DNA of 64,000 bases from NCBI GenBank assembly GCA_964030475.1, contig CAXIPT010000002.1:5404753-5468752 (forward strand), given 5' to 3'. Origin of the DNA: Tethya wilhelma. Taxonomy: Eukaryota; Porifera; Demospongiae; Tethyida; Tethyidae. The notes under the pieces are model-generated. The model was not told the DNA's origin. It was given only the letters and a program-made list of their open reading frames with translations, and did no database searches. A program made the translations under genes and the position numbers. Shown in pieces: positions 11,081-32,346 of the stretch (position 1 is the first letter of the stretch; each line of letters opens with the position of its first letter).

Positions 11081-13053
11081 TTATGTGTTGACAATGACAA
11101 CATCTTGATGGCTAGCAATAAGGGTTTGTTTAGGTTTCCCATAAGCAATGGCAGAAAGATACTTGATGGATGTTTCAAGAACTACTGGTGGGTATCGTTC
11201 AAACTTAGTCTGTATGATAGAATCCAGAATATTCCTCTGGTGAGGATGCTGGAAATTGTCTTCAAAGCACTGAGTGAGATCGGCAACACCATTTACAGTC
11301 TCCACAACATACTCTACACCCAAGTCATTCAGACATTTTGTAACATCATCACTGAACCAGACTTGTCTTTTCTTTTCTTTCAACCAGAAATGGCCAAATA
11401 GTTTATTAAAGAGGTTAGCTTTGGAAACAACCACCATGAGTAATGTGCCTATAGAGTTTAGGGTAAACTATGCTATGCATATTAATATTACTGATATTAT
11501 TATATAGTATTTAGTAAGGCCACATGCAGTTGTACAAATTATTTAGTATACCCATGTCCAGCATTCACACAAATTTGCACTACAAGTAATTATGGTCTAT
11601 CTCATGCATGCATGCAGCTAGGAGATAGACATACCAGTATTCTCACATACAAAAAGCCTTACAAGTACCTGCATGTATTAATTCTATTAAATTTTGGTAT
11701 AGATCTATATACAGTTACTGTATCAAATCTGTATATGAGCGAACATATGTATGAGTATATTACCAATAAATAATAATATAATTATTGTTGTCTAAATTCA
11801 TTAACAATGAAATTATACAGTAAGTTAGTCATGGCATTGCATGGGTCTGTGCTGTATTGGCCCATCACAAACCATAACTTATAGTTATGTTTTTTGCCCT
11901 CATGAATACCACATTATACAGCTCTCAGATTAATCTCATAGACCACGAAAAACCATGGTACATCTGCCTTCAGTGTACCATTGGTATATAGCTTGTTGTA
12001 TATTTATACAAGCAAAACTATAGGGTTTAGTTGACTCATTCACCCTAGCTAGGGTGTATATGACTTCAAAGGCTTGGATAGGGTTATAATTAAATTTAAA
12101 TCTACATTTCTACAAATCTACATTTGTACTCTAATATTGTTTTTATAAGGACTAGAGCAGTATACCATTCTATAGTAAGACTTCACTATCTCCTAGGTAA
12201 CAGTATATATATAAAAATTAATGTTTTGTATATCTCAATCGCTACATATGCGTGCAACACCTTGCTGCATAAATTTTTAATTGTGAAACTATTTTCATTT
12301 ATTTTCTCCAGCAAAAGTACAGCATGTTACTTTTTTCTGTTCAGATTCTGAGTAATAATATTTATATCAAAGTTGTATTAGTCTTGCTATACCTTTTGGC
12401 TTGACCAATGAAATGATATTACTCAATGCATTTTTCAGCGATATCATGTAGTAAATCATATTCACTCCAACCACTAGATCATGTGACTCCGCAAGATCTA
12501 GATGATCAGAAGTGCTGACGTGTTGGATGTCTTCATTCAGTATTTCCACAGACACATTCTTCAAAGACTCCAGACTGAGTCTTGCCCTTTGGCAAGACAA
12601 TCTGTTGGAATCAACTCCCAAGTAGTGAAGCCTTCGATCTGGGAACCTTTGTATTATCCCTTCAAGAATTTTCCTATCCATTCTACCATCACCACAACCA
12701 ACACTGCATATCCTGAACACATAGGTTGCAGGCATCTCCTTGAGCATATTGCATGCTTTGTTTATAATGAAGCTAATATTGGCTTCAAACTGTGTCGTAA
12801 TCTAGAAGAAGCATTCAATATTCACTGACAGTGCATCTATAATTTATAATAATTATTATTAACACATCAACAAGATCTACACTAACACTAGTACACTACA
12901 TGCATTCATGATTGTGCATCTGACCTTGTGAAAATCCTCATTTTTCTCAGCTGCATGAACAGGCTCATTCACACTCTCTTCCAAGCTTACTTCACTCTCA
13001 GCCAATAGCTCATCCAGCTTCTGTAGAAGTTGCAAAGCCTCGAAATTCATCAT
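11081..13053 (-). CDS. Histamine N-methyltransferase-like protein, copy A
   Basis: Three exons, 13053-12925, 12801-12393 and 11448-11081, join to 906 bases in frame, or 301 residues, close to vertebrate HNMT (292). The SAM site is VCSVGCGDGRMD (copy B) or ICSVGCGDGRMD (this copy), followed by an acidic motif II region (YLGVDSNR). A VGVNMIYYMISL segment corresponds to the HNMT helix IQMLYYV. The last exon aligns in order with the HNMT C-terminal half: LLMVVVSKANLFNKLFGHF, then DDVTKCLNDLGVEYVVE, then ADLTQCFEDN. In vertebrates the family methylates histamine with SAM in the cytosol. The substrate here is unknown and whether the amine-binding residues are kept was not checked. A second Met follows the first, so the true start could be one residue downstream. 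Copy B is at 27853-29349. Confidence 0.85.
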
Positions 13054-13599
13054 ACTAACTTATGCAAACTGGTAATATCACGCGCGCGTTTTATATGCTT
13101 ACGTTACCATGCATGCGTTGTTCGCGGCGCATGAATGGTGAGTATTTGTACACAAAGAGTTTGGTATTGTATAAATCACCACAACAATAGCTCTTCAAAG
13201 TCGTAGAGTCAATTTAAACCTTCGTAATTAACTGATTCGTTCCGGTTTACGTAATGTACTGGGCATAAGGGGGCGTGTTTATAAGGATATACGTAACGAC
13301 CAGGGTCTTAGGCCGCGACTGCACTTGCGCTTGGCTTGCTACTTTCCATGTTGCTCGTAGCTCAACTTTAATCCTCTCTGTCTTACAGTAAAATACACAG
13401 ACTTATACATACACAATAAACAATAAGTAGCTTCCTGTACATATAAATCAGGGCTATTGAGCATGTGCATACTACACAGCTAAGATAATAGTGTTAATTT
13501 TATGCAAGTCACTACATATATTTATACACGTATATTGTTCTACCAAGAGGGTACTCTTGGTTCTACGCAAGCCACTCCAGACGGGCACATTAAGGCTTC

Positions 13600-13776
13600 A
13601 CTTAGCCTCGTCCCCAGGCGAAGAAAGGGCCTGGTACACACTGTTTGCGCATGCGCGTAATTAAAGATTCGAAATTCACGTGCTTTCCGATAAGTGCGTC
13701 ATTTTACGTAGTTGTAAGAGCTCGAGCTCGCGAGAGCTGATTTATTCCCGAAGGAGGAGCCTGGGCACGAGGCTAG
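13600..13776. mobile_element. Foldback element of the TAGCCTCGT family
   Basis: Starts TAGCCTCGTCCCCAGGC and ends GGAGCCTGGGCACGAGGCTA, inverted copies of the same end sequence seen at 36-121 and 20977-21607. The flanking 9-mers do not match here, so the insertion is old or rearranged. The interior shares TTTGCGCATGCGCG with 9220. Confidence 0.65.
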
Positions 13777-13857
13777 TATAATTTGTTGGGCCATTGTTCA
13801 ACAGTTGTGCCACAACAGTACTAGTGACACCATCCAAAATTTTCATCATGCGGCATG

Positions 13858-14176
13858 ATGGATCGCGTATACAACTTTAATTTAATTTGTTCCACGTTAC
13901 CAGAATCTGGTAAAGACCACTGACAGTGAGTAAGATTGGTTAGATAATTAAGTGGCAGGAAGCTCAACTCATGCAAAGACTGCTGCACATGTACAAATCA
14001 GTGCATGTCCTATGGGTAAATAATGTATAATGTTATGGTATATAGCACCCAATTAACTTCACCACATGCAGGTTACAACAGTGGTCATTAGCTACCAAAT
14101 TCTGGTAACGTGGAACAAAAACTAGTATACGCGATCCACCAGACTCTCCTGTTTCTTGCGGAGACTGTCTGGCTAT
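13858..14176. repeat. Foldback repeat with TTGTTCCACGTTACCAGAAT arms
   Basis: An arm at 13858-13920 (GGATCGCGTATAC then TTGTTCCACGTTACCAGAAT) has its inverted counterpart at 14081-14140. A single arm of the same family recurs near 23425-23480, next to an AGACTCTCC hairpin. Confidence 0.7.
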
Positions 14177-14428
14177 ACTGAGACTATATAATTGATCATA
14201 AAGCAAATCTTATGGAGATTATACAGTTGATAAAGTATAGTCATGCATGTATCCAAAATTCAGAGTCTTGTTCATTTCTAACAGCACTGCCGATTCCTAT
14301 ACACTCTTTAATAATTATTTTACTACTTGTTATTTTCATTGAAATCATCAAAGTTGGTGTATTATAATTATTATGCAGGCATATACTTAAAATAATAATT
14401 TAATTGTTATCATAATTATATAAAGCAG

Positions 14429-22879
<8,451 letters not shown>

Positions 22880-23522
22880 CTTCAAGTTGAAGGGTAGAAA
22901 AAGAGAGGTGTCACTGTTATCATGATTACTGTCAAAATCTAAATTAATGTTCAGTGCTTACAGAAACAATAACCTGGATAAAAAATTGGGTTTGGAACTG
23001 CTTGCATGATGTACGCTGTCAGTTGGAGCTTCAGGTTCTCGATAGCGTTTGCCCTTCTCTCTATCCATGAATAGTGCCTGAGATCAAGAACCAATATACC
23101 CGGTGAGCTCGAGGCCATCCAAACTAACTCGACAATGAAGGGAGGTTGTTTATTGTCCACGTCATAACGACTACTAAACCGTAGGTTACTACAGTAACAA
23201 ACTATGGGATGCATGCACTTAGAACGTGGTTATTCTACGCATGCGCAGTTGGCAGGAAAAGGGTGGGGCTGCGTGCGCACGTTGATTTTCCATACGTGGT
23301 TCTCTCCAGTCATAGAGTTACTTGCAACCTGCATATGCAGCAGGAGGAAGAAATAGTATAATCACCATTTTATTTTATTAATTTATTTATGGTTGTCAGA
23401 CTCTCCACAAAAAATGGGAGAGTCTGGTGGATCATGTATACTACTTTTTGTTCCACGTTACCAGAATCTCGTAATACCACAGTGATCATTAAAATTATGG
23501 CTTTTAATACAATTTGGTATTA

Positions 23523-25606
23523 TTATGACACATGCATGTATTTAAGGGTGGTCGGTCATAGCAACACGCGAATAGCGCGCGAAGAGCGCGGGCAGGAAGA
23601 ATTGCGTCATAATTTTGTCGTTTAACATCACCACAAACCTCAACCGGAAGTATAGAATGATTGCGCATGAAGATTCTGCGCGGGATCTTACAACTAGACA
23701 GCTGGCTACTTTTTTTGTTGCTTTTTTTACAACACAACAAGCCCTCATCAAAGGGAAAGAGGTCTTCAAAAGAGGCTGACACCAGGTGGCAAGTATTCAA
23801 GATGCTTGGAAGCAACAGAAAAAGTTTAACAGTACTACTATTCACAATAATAACCAGTATAATTGGGTAAGTATCAAAATTGAATGGTTTGTATTCCAGA
23901 AGTATAGAGCTAGTGTAAATATTATATATAATATTATATCAATGCCAGAAAATAAAGTGTCTATGAACTGGCTGGCTTTCAGGTGGACCATCAAGACGAC
24001 TCTGATACAGCAACAGAGCTGGATGGTATAGTATATGAGCTGGTTTCCTAAGACCGAACAGATGGATGCTAAATCCAACTTGAAACTCAATGACGAGGAA
24101 CTGTGCTGTTGAGGAGACAAAATACGGTCCAAAAGACTCCGAACAAGGGTGAATTTCTACCAATATAGATTGTGGTGTACCACAAGGTAACAAGTACGAT
24201 GTTGTCACTCCTACTATAAAATTTGTAAAAAAAAAAAAAAAAAGAAAAGGAAAAAACGACAAAAAACAGACTTGTGATCAACAAAAAAACAAACAGTATT
24301 TTATTTTGCTTACAAGATTGAGCATATCTGTAGAATCTCTGCTCCATATTGAAAGTGCTCTGCTACTTCAAGGTGTACAGATGCCATACTGAAAGAAGAA
24401 GAATGATACAAGAAGTGAGACAAACATGCACAAGTCAAGAGTACGTACTATCCTAAACAGCTATAGCCTGGTAATTTTTGTCGTTTTTTTGTTGTACACA
24501 AGTGTATATACCTCTCCATAATGTTGTTATCAAATCTCACTTCAAACATTCATACTTAGCACACACACAGAGTAGATGCATGCAGAAGCACATTTCATGG
24601 TAATAATAAAGACACATGGAGTTATAGACCATACACTATAAGCAAATCAGTTCACTCATCATGGTACATGATAATTTGCAGTACTATATTGGATTACCTT
24701 CCTTTCAGAACAGAACTTGAGCTAGTCCCAGAGTCTCACAGCAGTATGGAAGCATCACCAGCGTGACAGAAGCTAAGACAGAGGCTTGGATCTTGAGAAA
24801 CCAACGACAAAGCAGTGTGACTCATTTCATCTCGGTGCTCTTCAATTAGAGAGAAAACAGTCAGTCACTTTGAGGTGAAGTTAGCAGCTTTGAGTAGACC
24901 AGTCTGACCTCCAGTAATACCTCAACCCTTTCTCTGCTTGTCACCAACCATATTTCACCTCAGCTGGCCGTTCTGTAGCAGCTACCACGATCACAAAAGA
25001 TTTCACTCTGATCTGCCACGTGTACAAATTATTATCTACTCGCGTTCAATACTAAATAAACCGCGTTGGCAGACAATCCACTTCAAAGGGGCAGCTTCTT
25101 TGATGTACCGCTTTTTCTAAAATCTCTCTTTGTGATCATTGCAAGAGTGCCAAATTTAGAACACAAACTGCCTGACGTCAGCTCTTTAGAAGTACGCATT
25201 CTTTTTCCATTTATTCGTCCCTGGTTGGTTAGATCAGTGGGTGTGTCAAAAAAAATCGAACAAAGACAGTGGAAGCAGCCAAGAAATGGCGAAAAACGAT
25301 ACGTAGAAGTGTTTAGCAGCTAAAAATAAGTAGGTATACCTCCTTTTTGGTTCTTCGATCGTTCTAGTTTGTGTTGAAATAGATGCGATAAGCAGAAAAC
25401 TGGAAGTCGATGAAAAAGCTGCTATTCAGAAAAAAAATTTTCTAGTGTGCTCAGTATAGCTAGATATCCATTAGCGCTACCTGTTTGTGTAAAAATCTGG
25501 ACAGAAAAGTTGATATTTTGTGTCTTTTGCAAGTTGGAAATTTCCCTAGCAACGCGGTGCGTGGGCATGACCGACCACCCTTAAAATACATGCATGTGTC
25601 ATGATA
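23523..25606. mobile_element. 2.1-kb candidate transposon with inverted ends
   Basis: AAGGGTGGTCGGTCAT at 23544-23559 has its exact inverted copy at 25567-25582, and the match extends outward through ACATGCATGTAT to a total of about 40 bases. The flanking ACATGCATGT is palindromic, so the target duplication cannot be defined. The interior has several short frames on both strands and an A-tract near 24227-24250, but no transposase domain that I recognise. Confidence 0.65.
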
Positions 25607-25898
25607 AAGTTGGCCAAGATCGATCAGCAAGCTACAAGATATGTTTCTCTTCGATCTCTTTAGCTTTGCTTGAATTACCAAGCGCTTCTAATTCGCTAAG
25701 AACCTCGGGCTAACTTAGAGAGCGTTCTAACTAGTAAGCCCTCTATTTATTGAATAGGAGGGCTTAAAATTAGCTAATTGAAGTGGGTGTGGTTTTGGGT
25801 TGTGCAAAATTATCGTCGCGCTTCGCGCGCAGCACTTATATTGCTCTCCTTTTCTTAAATTAATCCTGGCTACGCCCCTGACTATTTGAAGGATAAAA

Positions 25899-27018
25899 AT
25901 GGACGATAGTATAAGTGCCCATTATAGTGATGTTGCAAGCCGTTATGATGAACTATTTGGATTCATGTACCATTAATCTACCTGCTTTGGCCATCAAATA
26001 CTTACATCTTAACTCTGAGGATATTTTAGCTGATGTTGGTGCAAGTACAGGGGCAATCACAAGTCAAATTTGGAAAAAAGCAGGTACTGATCATGTCGTA
26101 ATAATGTTATTAAGTTAATTAGTATAGGTAATTGCATGATTTGGAGTGCAATTTGGGAAATAATTGCACAGCCTAATTGGCACGGGGCAACGCCAAGTGC
26201 AATTTGTCTATAACTGTGAAATTTTTTCCCACAATTGCCCAACGATCAGATCGATAGGGAGGGGGGTGCAAGGGGGTGCAAGTGCGCCCCTTTTTTGAAG
26301 CAAAAAGAATAACCAAGTCTCAGGCATATATTAATAAAAAAATTGCACAGTTAGTAATATGGAAGTTTGTACGGACAGTTTATAACTATACTGAATTTAA
26401 TTAATCTAACTTGAACTTGTATTCCTTGTCATTCTGTAGCTCTTGCTAGTCCAGTTATTTGTGTTGATCCAAGTTCTGAAATGCTTCGGGCAGCTGCCAC
26501 TCGTGATGGCCTCAAACTTTGCTGTGCTACTGCTGATGAGTTTTTTGACCATGCTTGTCATGCCAGTGACATGCCGAGTTGCAACAAGGTTGTCATTATT
26601 ACATGTGCTCATCTCTTTCCTGATCATGGAAAAAACATTTGGAAAGGCTCTTACCTATTTAACTTCTGACGAAGTGCTGCTTTTGATTGCCAGATCCTCC
26701 GAGTGTACCTTACCAATGTGGAAACTGATGAAGGAGAAGTTCTGTTCGTACAATGGGAGATTATAAGACTTACTTAGTCAATGCAGGATTTAATGTGCAG
26801 ACAATATCAAAGAGATTGTTGTCACTCATATGGCTAAACATGAGTGGTATAACAAACTAAGAAAGCGATTCTTCACAACCCTCCACGAGTTTACCGATGA
26901 ACAAATCGAAGAGGGGATCAGGGAGCTTGATCGGGACTGGTTCCCTGGGAAGATGGATTCTGATGAGACAGTCTTGAGTGTTTTATTGCAACAAAAAAAT
27001 GATCAAATTATAGCTTAA
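25899..27018 (+). pseudogene. Methyltransferase pseudogene, copy B
   Basis: Colinear with the intact 7029-7855 gene, including the same intron position (GCAG/GTACTG donor at 26082, TAG/CTCTTG acceptor near 26440). One extra A in ATGTACCATTAATCTACC (vs CATTATCTACC) makes a stop in the first exon. A second frame break follows TTTCCTGATCATGG, another lies near 26755, and a fourth near 26965. Motif I (GATGTTGGTGCAAGTACAGG) and motif II (TGTGTTGATCCAAGTTCTGA) are still readable. It converges on the HNMT-like gene 27853-29349, and a piggyBac-like element is inserted just after its end. Confidence 0.85.
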
Positions 27019-27023
27019 GTTAA

Positions 27024-27647
27024 GGTTACGATGCACAGTTGGCAATTTGGGTCATGAATATGATTATAGCCCGGTCATGAATATGATTATCAGTATAGGC
27101 CAGTTATTTTAGATACGCGATATGGCAGTGTATTTTAGAACTCAAAATTTGAAGAACTGGCGAAACTTAGAACCACATATGGGCTATTATCTAATTGTTC
27201 ACTCTTCACTCCAGGGTCAGACACTGAGTTTTTCTAAGAAAAGAGCCACAAACAAATCTTCAGATGTCAGCAGGCAGCTGCCTTGTGCTCTTAGCTGAAT
27301 GTTTTATTGTGTTCTAGAACACTTTGTACACACAGTAGAAAGAAAGTCTCAGTGTCTGACCCTGCAGAACCAAGGTAAGTTTCTACTAACACTGACTTCT
27401 AGATAGTTTAACTTCTCTACTTGGCAAATTTTGAGTTCTAAATTTTATTTTAGCCAAAATCCACTATATCTTCTTAGATAAAGCTTCGTAGAAGCATATT
27501 CAATGTTGATTTTTGAAACTCTAGAACATATTAGCCACAACTTTTGCATTTTAAAAGGTAGAAACTGTCAAAAGCACTTCTGATGCTAGATATAGGGAGA
27601 ACAAATTTCCTAATGAATTATTCATATTCAAACTGTGCATCGTAACC
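27024..27647. mobile_element. piggyBac-like MITE in TTAA with a surviving empty site
   Basis: Ends are GGTTACGATGCACAGTT and the exact inverted copy AACTGTGCATCGTAACC, bordered by TTAA on both sides (27020-27023, 27648-27651). The paralogous block has the uninterrupted GTTAATATAAAA at 10851-10862, so the empty site is visible within the same window. An inner inverted pair (GGGTCAGACACTGAG near 27215 and CTCAGTGTCTGACCC near 27349) makes a nested hairpin. No transposase is encoded. Confidence 0.88.
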
Positions 27648-27852
27648 TTAATATAAAAAGTTTTAAAGACATAATAATGATTTTGTGTGAAAAGTGTTAT
27701 AATAATTAGAGTATGTTGTTTTTGTCTCTATTTTAAACTTTGATCAGTGATACCTAATAATAATTAACTGTGCTAAAGAATTTAAAATAATAATAAAACT
27801 AAAGCTAAACTTATAAAATTAACATTATTTTTATCATCAGTTTGTGCAAGTA

Positions 27853-29349
27853 TTATGGGTTGACAATGACAACATCATGATGGCTAGCAATAAGGGTTTG
27901 TTTAGGTTTCCCATAAGCAATGGCAGAAAGATACTTGATGGATGTTTCAAGAACTACTGGTGAGTATCGTTCAAACCTAGTCTGTATGATAGAATCCAGA
28001 ATATTCCTCTGGTGAGGATGCTGGAAATTGTCTTCAAAGCACTGAGTGAGATCGGCAACGCCATTTACAGTCTCCATAACATACTCTACATCCAAGTCAT
28101 TCAGACATTTTGTAACATCCTCACTGAACCAGACTTGTCTCTTCTTCTCCTTCAACCAGAAATGGCCAAATAGCTTATTTAAGAGGTTAGCTTTGGAAGC
28201 AACCACCAAGAGTAATGTACCTATAAAATTATGATTGTATTGGAAAATCATGAGTGCATGAATTCAAAATCATAATAATTTATAATCTTGACAATTTATT
28301 ATTATTATTTTGTATAAAAGTCATAACACAAAGAGTGTTACAACATTGCATATTGGTAAGGTCACAGCTGGTCAATGCTTTGTAATCTAATAATTGTTTT
28401 TATAAGGAATAGAGTAGTATACCATTCTATAGTAAGACTTTGGTATCTCCTAGGCAGCAGTATATAAAATTAATATTTTGTATACTTAACCACTAGATAT
28501 GCATGCAACACCTTCAAGTTGCTGCATGATAAGCTAAATTATCCTTTTTGGTTGTGAAACTATTTTCTATTCAGATTCTGAATCAAACGTAATTTTAACT
28601 GACTAAAAAGTACATGTATAGCAAGCTTTATACTTCATGAATGAAACCTCTGAATATTTATATCAAAATTAACTGAAATTAGTCTTGCTATACCTTTTGG
28701 TTTGACCAATGAAATGATATTACTCAATGCATTTTTCAGCGATATCATGTAGTATATCATATTCACTCCAATCACTAGATCATGTGGCTCCACAACATCT
28801 AGATGATCAGGAGTGCTAATGTGTTGGATGTCTTCATTCAGTACTTCCACAGACACATTGTTCAAAGACTCCAGAAGGAGTCTTGCCCTTTGGCAAGAGA
28901 CTCTGTTGGAGTCAACTCCCAAGTAGTGAAGTCTTCGATCTGGGAACCTTTGTGTTATCCCCTCAAGAATTTTCCTATCCATTCTACCATCACCACAACC
29001 AACACTGCACACCCTGAACACATAGGCTGCAGGCATCTCCTTGAGCATATGGCATGCTTTGTTTATGATGAAGCTAATATTGGCTTTATACTGTGTCGTA
29101 ATCTAGAAGGAGCATTCAAGATTCATTGACAGTTCATGCATAATATTATAATAATTATATTATTTAACACATCAACAAGATCTGCATTAAACTATTATAG
29201 TACCCACTGCATGCATGTGTGACCTTCTGAGAATCCTCATTTTTCTCAGCTGCAAGAACAGACTCATCCACACTCTCTTCCAAGCTTACTTCACTCTCAG
29301 CCAATAGTTCATCCAGCTTCTCTAGAAGTTGCAAAGCTTCAAAATTCAT
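27853..29349 (-). CDS. Histamine N-methyltransferase-like protein, copy B
   Basis: Exons 29349-29224, 29102-28694 and 28220-27853 join to 903 bases, 300 residues. Intron positions and phases are identical to copy A, and exons 2 and 3 have exactly the same lengths (409 and 368 bases). The SAM-binding motif is VCSVGCGDGRMDRKI, with YLGVDSNRVSC after it. Differences from copy A are mostly single substitutions, which indicates continued constraint or a recent duplication. An in-frame ATG lies four codons upstream (MPNAMNFE); the downstream Met was chosen because it matches copy A. Function is inferred only from HNMT family similarity. Confidence 0.85.
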
Positions 29350-30545
29350 CGCGTTGGGCAATAATATTAACTTGCTCGGTTGTGGCTCAGGGACTGTTAT
29401 GGTAATATATACCGTGCGTTGCCTTTTAAATATGTTTACGCATAAATAATATTATTATTATTGTTTACGTTATTATTAACCCGGCATGCGCTATACCGTT
29501 GAGCCTGTGCGCGCGGCGCATCATGATATGAGCATTTATACACTAAGAGTCTGATTCTCGGATCCACAACAATAGCTCAGATATCCGTAATTAGTGCTTA
29601 TATTAGTTATAGACATTTTCCACGCGCACGGGAAAGTAGCGAAACCCGTGGAAATTAAGACATTTTTGACCCATTATGACACAGGCCACGCCCATTGGTA
29701 TTGTTGGCAAGATGGTATATTAGCAGCACGCGGAAGGCCTGGGAACGAGGCTACACATTTGACCTATAATTCACTCTGGCATATTTGGCATAGTGGCACT
29801 CCAACTTTATTATTATGTTGTTACATTCCATAGTAACTGACATTGTAGTGATTAGTTATCACTAGGCAACATTGACCATTTCCTTCATCTCCTACTACAC
29901 AAACAGTCAGTCATCTTATCAGTCATGATATCTTATCTTATCTTATCTTGGAAAGACAAACAATTTACAAGGGTTGGTAATGCGTAATTTAGAATCAGTT
30001 TTCTTGATACTGAGGCTGAGTACTTCATCTATGATCATTGATACACTCTTTTTCATTGCATATATGCATATAAGTGCACTAGCTAGCTAAGTGTGCCGAG
30101 GCTTGTGCACCAGCGGTGCCTTCATTTTTGTATGGTAACCTGATCGATGCAAACGTCCACATTACCTTGCATACTGCCCCACCTCTTCTCTGGCAACTGT
30201 CAACTGTCAACTCATTGAACTGCACATGCATGCATGCGTATATAGAATCACGTTCTGAGAGTGTTCCTGGATAGCTACAAGTCTGCTACTCCCCCTCTAT
30301 TAGCTGATCTCCATGGAGTCGCAGTGGTGCTTTACCTTTAACATAATGAATTCATGTGACACCTATATACTAGCCCTATCTAAACAAAATCCATATTAGA
30401 TCTAGTCTAGTTGTTGCATGTTTTCTTAGCTATACATAATACACATGACATTGTCTGACATGATCATGACAATAATTATTATGCCATAGTGTCATAATTA
30501 TCTATTAAAGCTAAACAATATTGACAGTCATAGCAAAAAAATAGA
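29350..30545. other. Intergenic stretch before the GH7-like cluster
   Basis: No gene supported. It contains one end of the TAGCCTCGT repeat family near 29733-29752 and a short ATCTT tandem repeat near 29927-29947. Confidence 0.55.
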
Positions 30546-31425
30546 ATGGCCACAAGTCTTCTTCTTGTCTGTTTTGCCCTGACTGTGACTTCAATCTCAG
30601 CCTACAACAATGGCCCTCTCACCATCAAAGTAAATGGAAAAGAAGTGACCAAGTACGTTCTTTCTTCTGATGAGTCAAGGAACTATACTCAAGTGAGTGG
30701 CTCCTCAGTAACCTTGAGCAAAGGAGGTCGGGTGTACCTTGGTGATTCCTCAGCAGGAAATCTGACAATCAGTTCCTACTATCAAATGCCAGTCTTGGGA
30801 AAGAAACTTACTTACAATGTTGATATGAGCCAGGTTGGATGCAGTTGTAACGGAGCTCTCTACTTGGTTCAAATGCCTGCCTACAACTCAAATCAAAAGC
30901 CCGAACCAGGAAAAGACAAAGCATATTACTGCGATGCTAATCAAGTCGGTGGAACCTAGCTACTGCCCAGAGATGGACATCATGGAAGCCAACAAGTATG
31001 CAATGGCGTCGACTGCTCACACATGCAACTACGTTGCTCCTCACTACTACTCCACATGTGATCGAGGAGGCTGTGGAACAAACGTCCTTAATGCTGAACC
31101 TGGTGCCTTTGGTCCTGGTAAGAGAATCGACACAAACCAGCCATTCACTTTCTCAGCGTCCTTCATCAAAGGAGGAGACGGTAAACTGTCCACTGTGACT
31201 AATGTTTTCACTCAAGGAGATCAATCGATAAAGTTTGATTCGTGCCACGCCGACTATCTCCAGTGGATGGGCTACAGTCTACCTGGTATAGTGGTGACTA
31301 TGAGTCTCTGGGGTACGAAGGATGGTGGTATGTCGTGGCTGGATGGGAAGTCGGGTTGCCATGGTGATTGTATGCTTGAAAGTTCAAAGGTTATGTTCTC
31401 TGATATCAGACTGGATGATCTGTGA
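30546..31425 (+). pseudogene. GH7-like glycoside hydrolase, copy 1, frameshifted
   Basis: Intronless and secreted: a signal peptide (MATSLLLVCFALTVTSISA) leads into a GH7-like core. Relative to the intact copy 32347-33237 it has four extra bases at GGAACC-TAGC-TACTGCCC (near 30955-30960), which create an in-frame stop and shift the frame. The break lies directly before the catalytic motif (CPEMDIMEAN). Downstream of the insertion the frame is otherwise open to the natural stop, through YGPG-type and MSLWGTKDGGMSWLDG motifs. It is therefore either a recent pseudogene, an allele, or an assembly error. Without the insertion the protein would be about 290 residues. Confidence 0.85.
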
Positions 31426-31488
31426 AGAACCCACAAACTTTTACAATACATACTTCCACTTAGCTAGCTAAAGCTGGTTTGTTTGAAT

Positions 31489-31494
31489 AATAAA
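31489..31494 (+). terminator. Polyadenylation signal after GH7-like copy 1
   Basis: AATAAA about 65 bases past the stop codon. Confidence 0.5.
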
Positions 31495-32235
31495 TAATTC
31501 TGTACATGCTAGTGTGCTTTTTAACTTGAAGTCACTTGAGCTATACTTTTATTATTAAAAATTAATATGAAAATTAAATGCTGCAATTACTACTTTTCTG
31601 ACTGCATGTATGACTACGTGTACGTGTACTTGATCATTATGTGAATCATTATTGTGACCAATCTGTATCAATCAAGTTGTAGCTATATAATCTGGCATGA
31701 AACTCAGCTAGGTGAACTATAGATCTGATCTCAGTTTAGCTATTGGCACAGTGTAGCTAACTTAGATTCTACTAATTACAATCGCCTGTCTGTAAAATTT
31801 ATTGAGAAAATTGATCAGTTTAACTCAATTATTATAAACACATAAAGGCTACCGTAACAATGATAGCATTGAACAAATGCCATTATTTGCATTATAGGTG
31901 TGCACAAATTAGGGTATACATAATACAATGCAGCTGCATGAAGGTGCATCCAATGCTCATGTGTGACCAATGGTATGTCATGAGACTTTTGAGTGACTCT
32001 ATATTTAGTGATACCCATCCACTCACTCACTCTTGCACATGTTCTGACCATGTTTGTACAATTAAACTTCAGGCTGTCATGCTGGATGCATGTTCTACAT
32101 CTATAGCTAGCTACTTCTGACAAGTCAACTGATACAACAATAATGTTCATCTTGTGACCAACCATATGTGCATTTGATATAGCTATACATTGTTGAAAAA
32201 TAATAATTTTGCCTGATTTGCATGAGACAGAAAGT

Positions 32236-32243
32236 TATAAAAG
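32236..32243 (+). promoter_or_regulatory. TATA box of GH7-like copy 2
   Basis: TATAAAAG about 110 bases upstream of the chosen start codon at 32347. It is the strongest core-promoter match in the 31426-32346 interval, which otherwise holds nothing I can support. Confidence 0.55.
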
Positions 32244-32346
32244 GTCGACCGATTGAGTTGACACACAGGCAAAGTCAGTCAGGACTCTGTGGAAGTGCTT
32301 GAAGAAGAAAAACACCAATCGTAGTGAACCTATAATCGTCATCACA

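Larger units (their letters stand above)
13054..14428. other. Intergenic stretch with repeat elements only
   Basis: Between the HNMT-like gene and the transporter 3' end. It holds a Mutator-like element (13600-13776) and a foldback element (13858-14176). No coding region is supported. Confidence 0.6.

Noticed and set aside
22951..23214. Possible first exon of the ABCC4-like transporter
   Set aside because: It ends with NPIFYPGYC, faintly like the family N-terminus, but its donor phase does not join exon 22879, and that exon already encodes the family segment IEPLFWKGF.
24087..24347. Hydrophobic minus-strand frame as a membrane protein
   Set aside because: It is driven by the A/T tract at 24227-24250 and has no homologous pattern or supporting splice sites.
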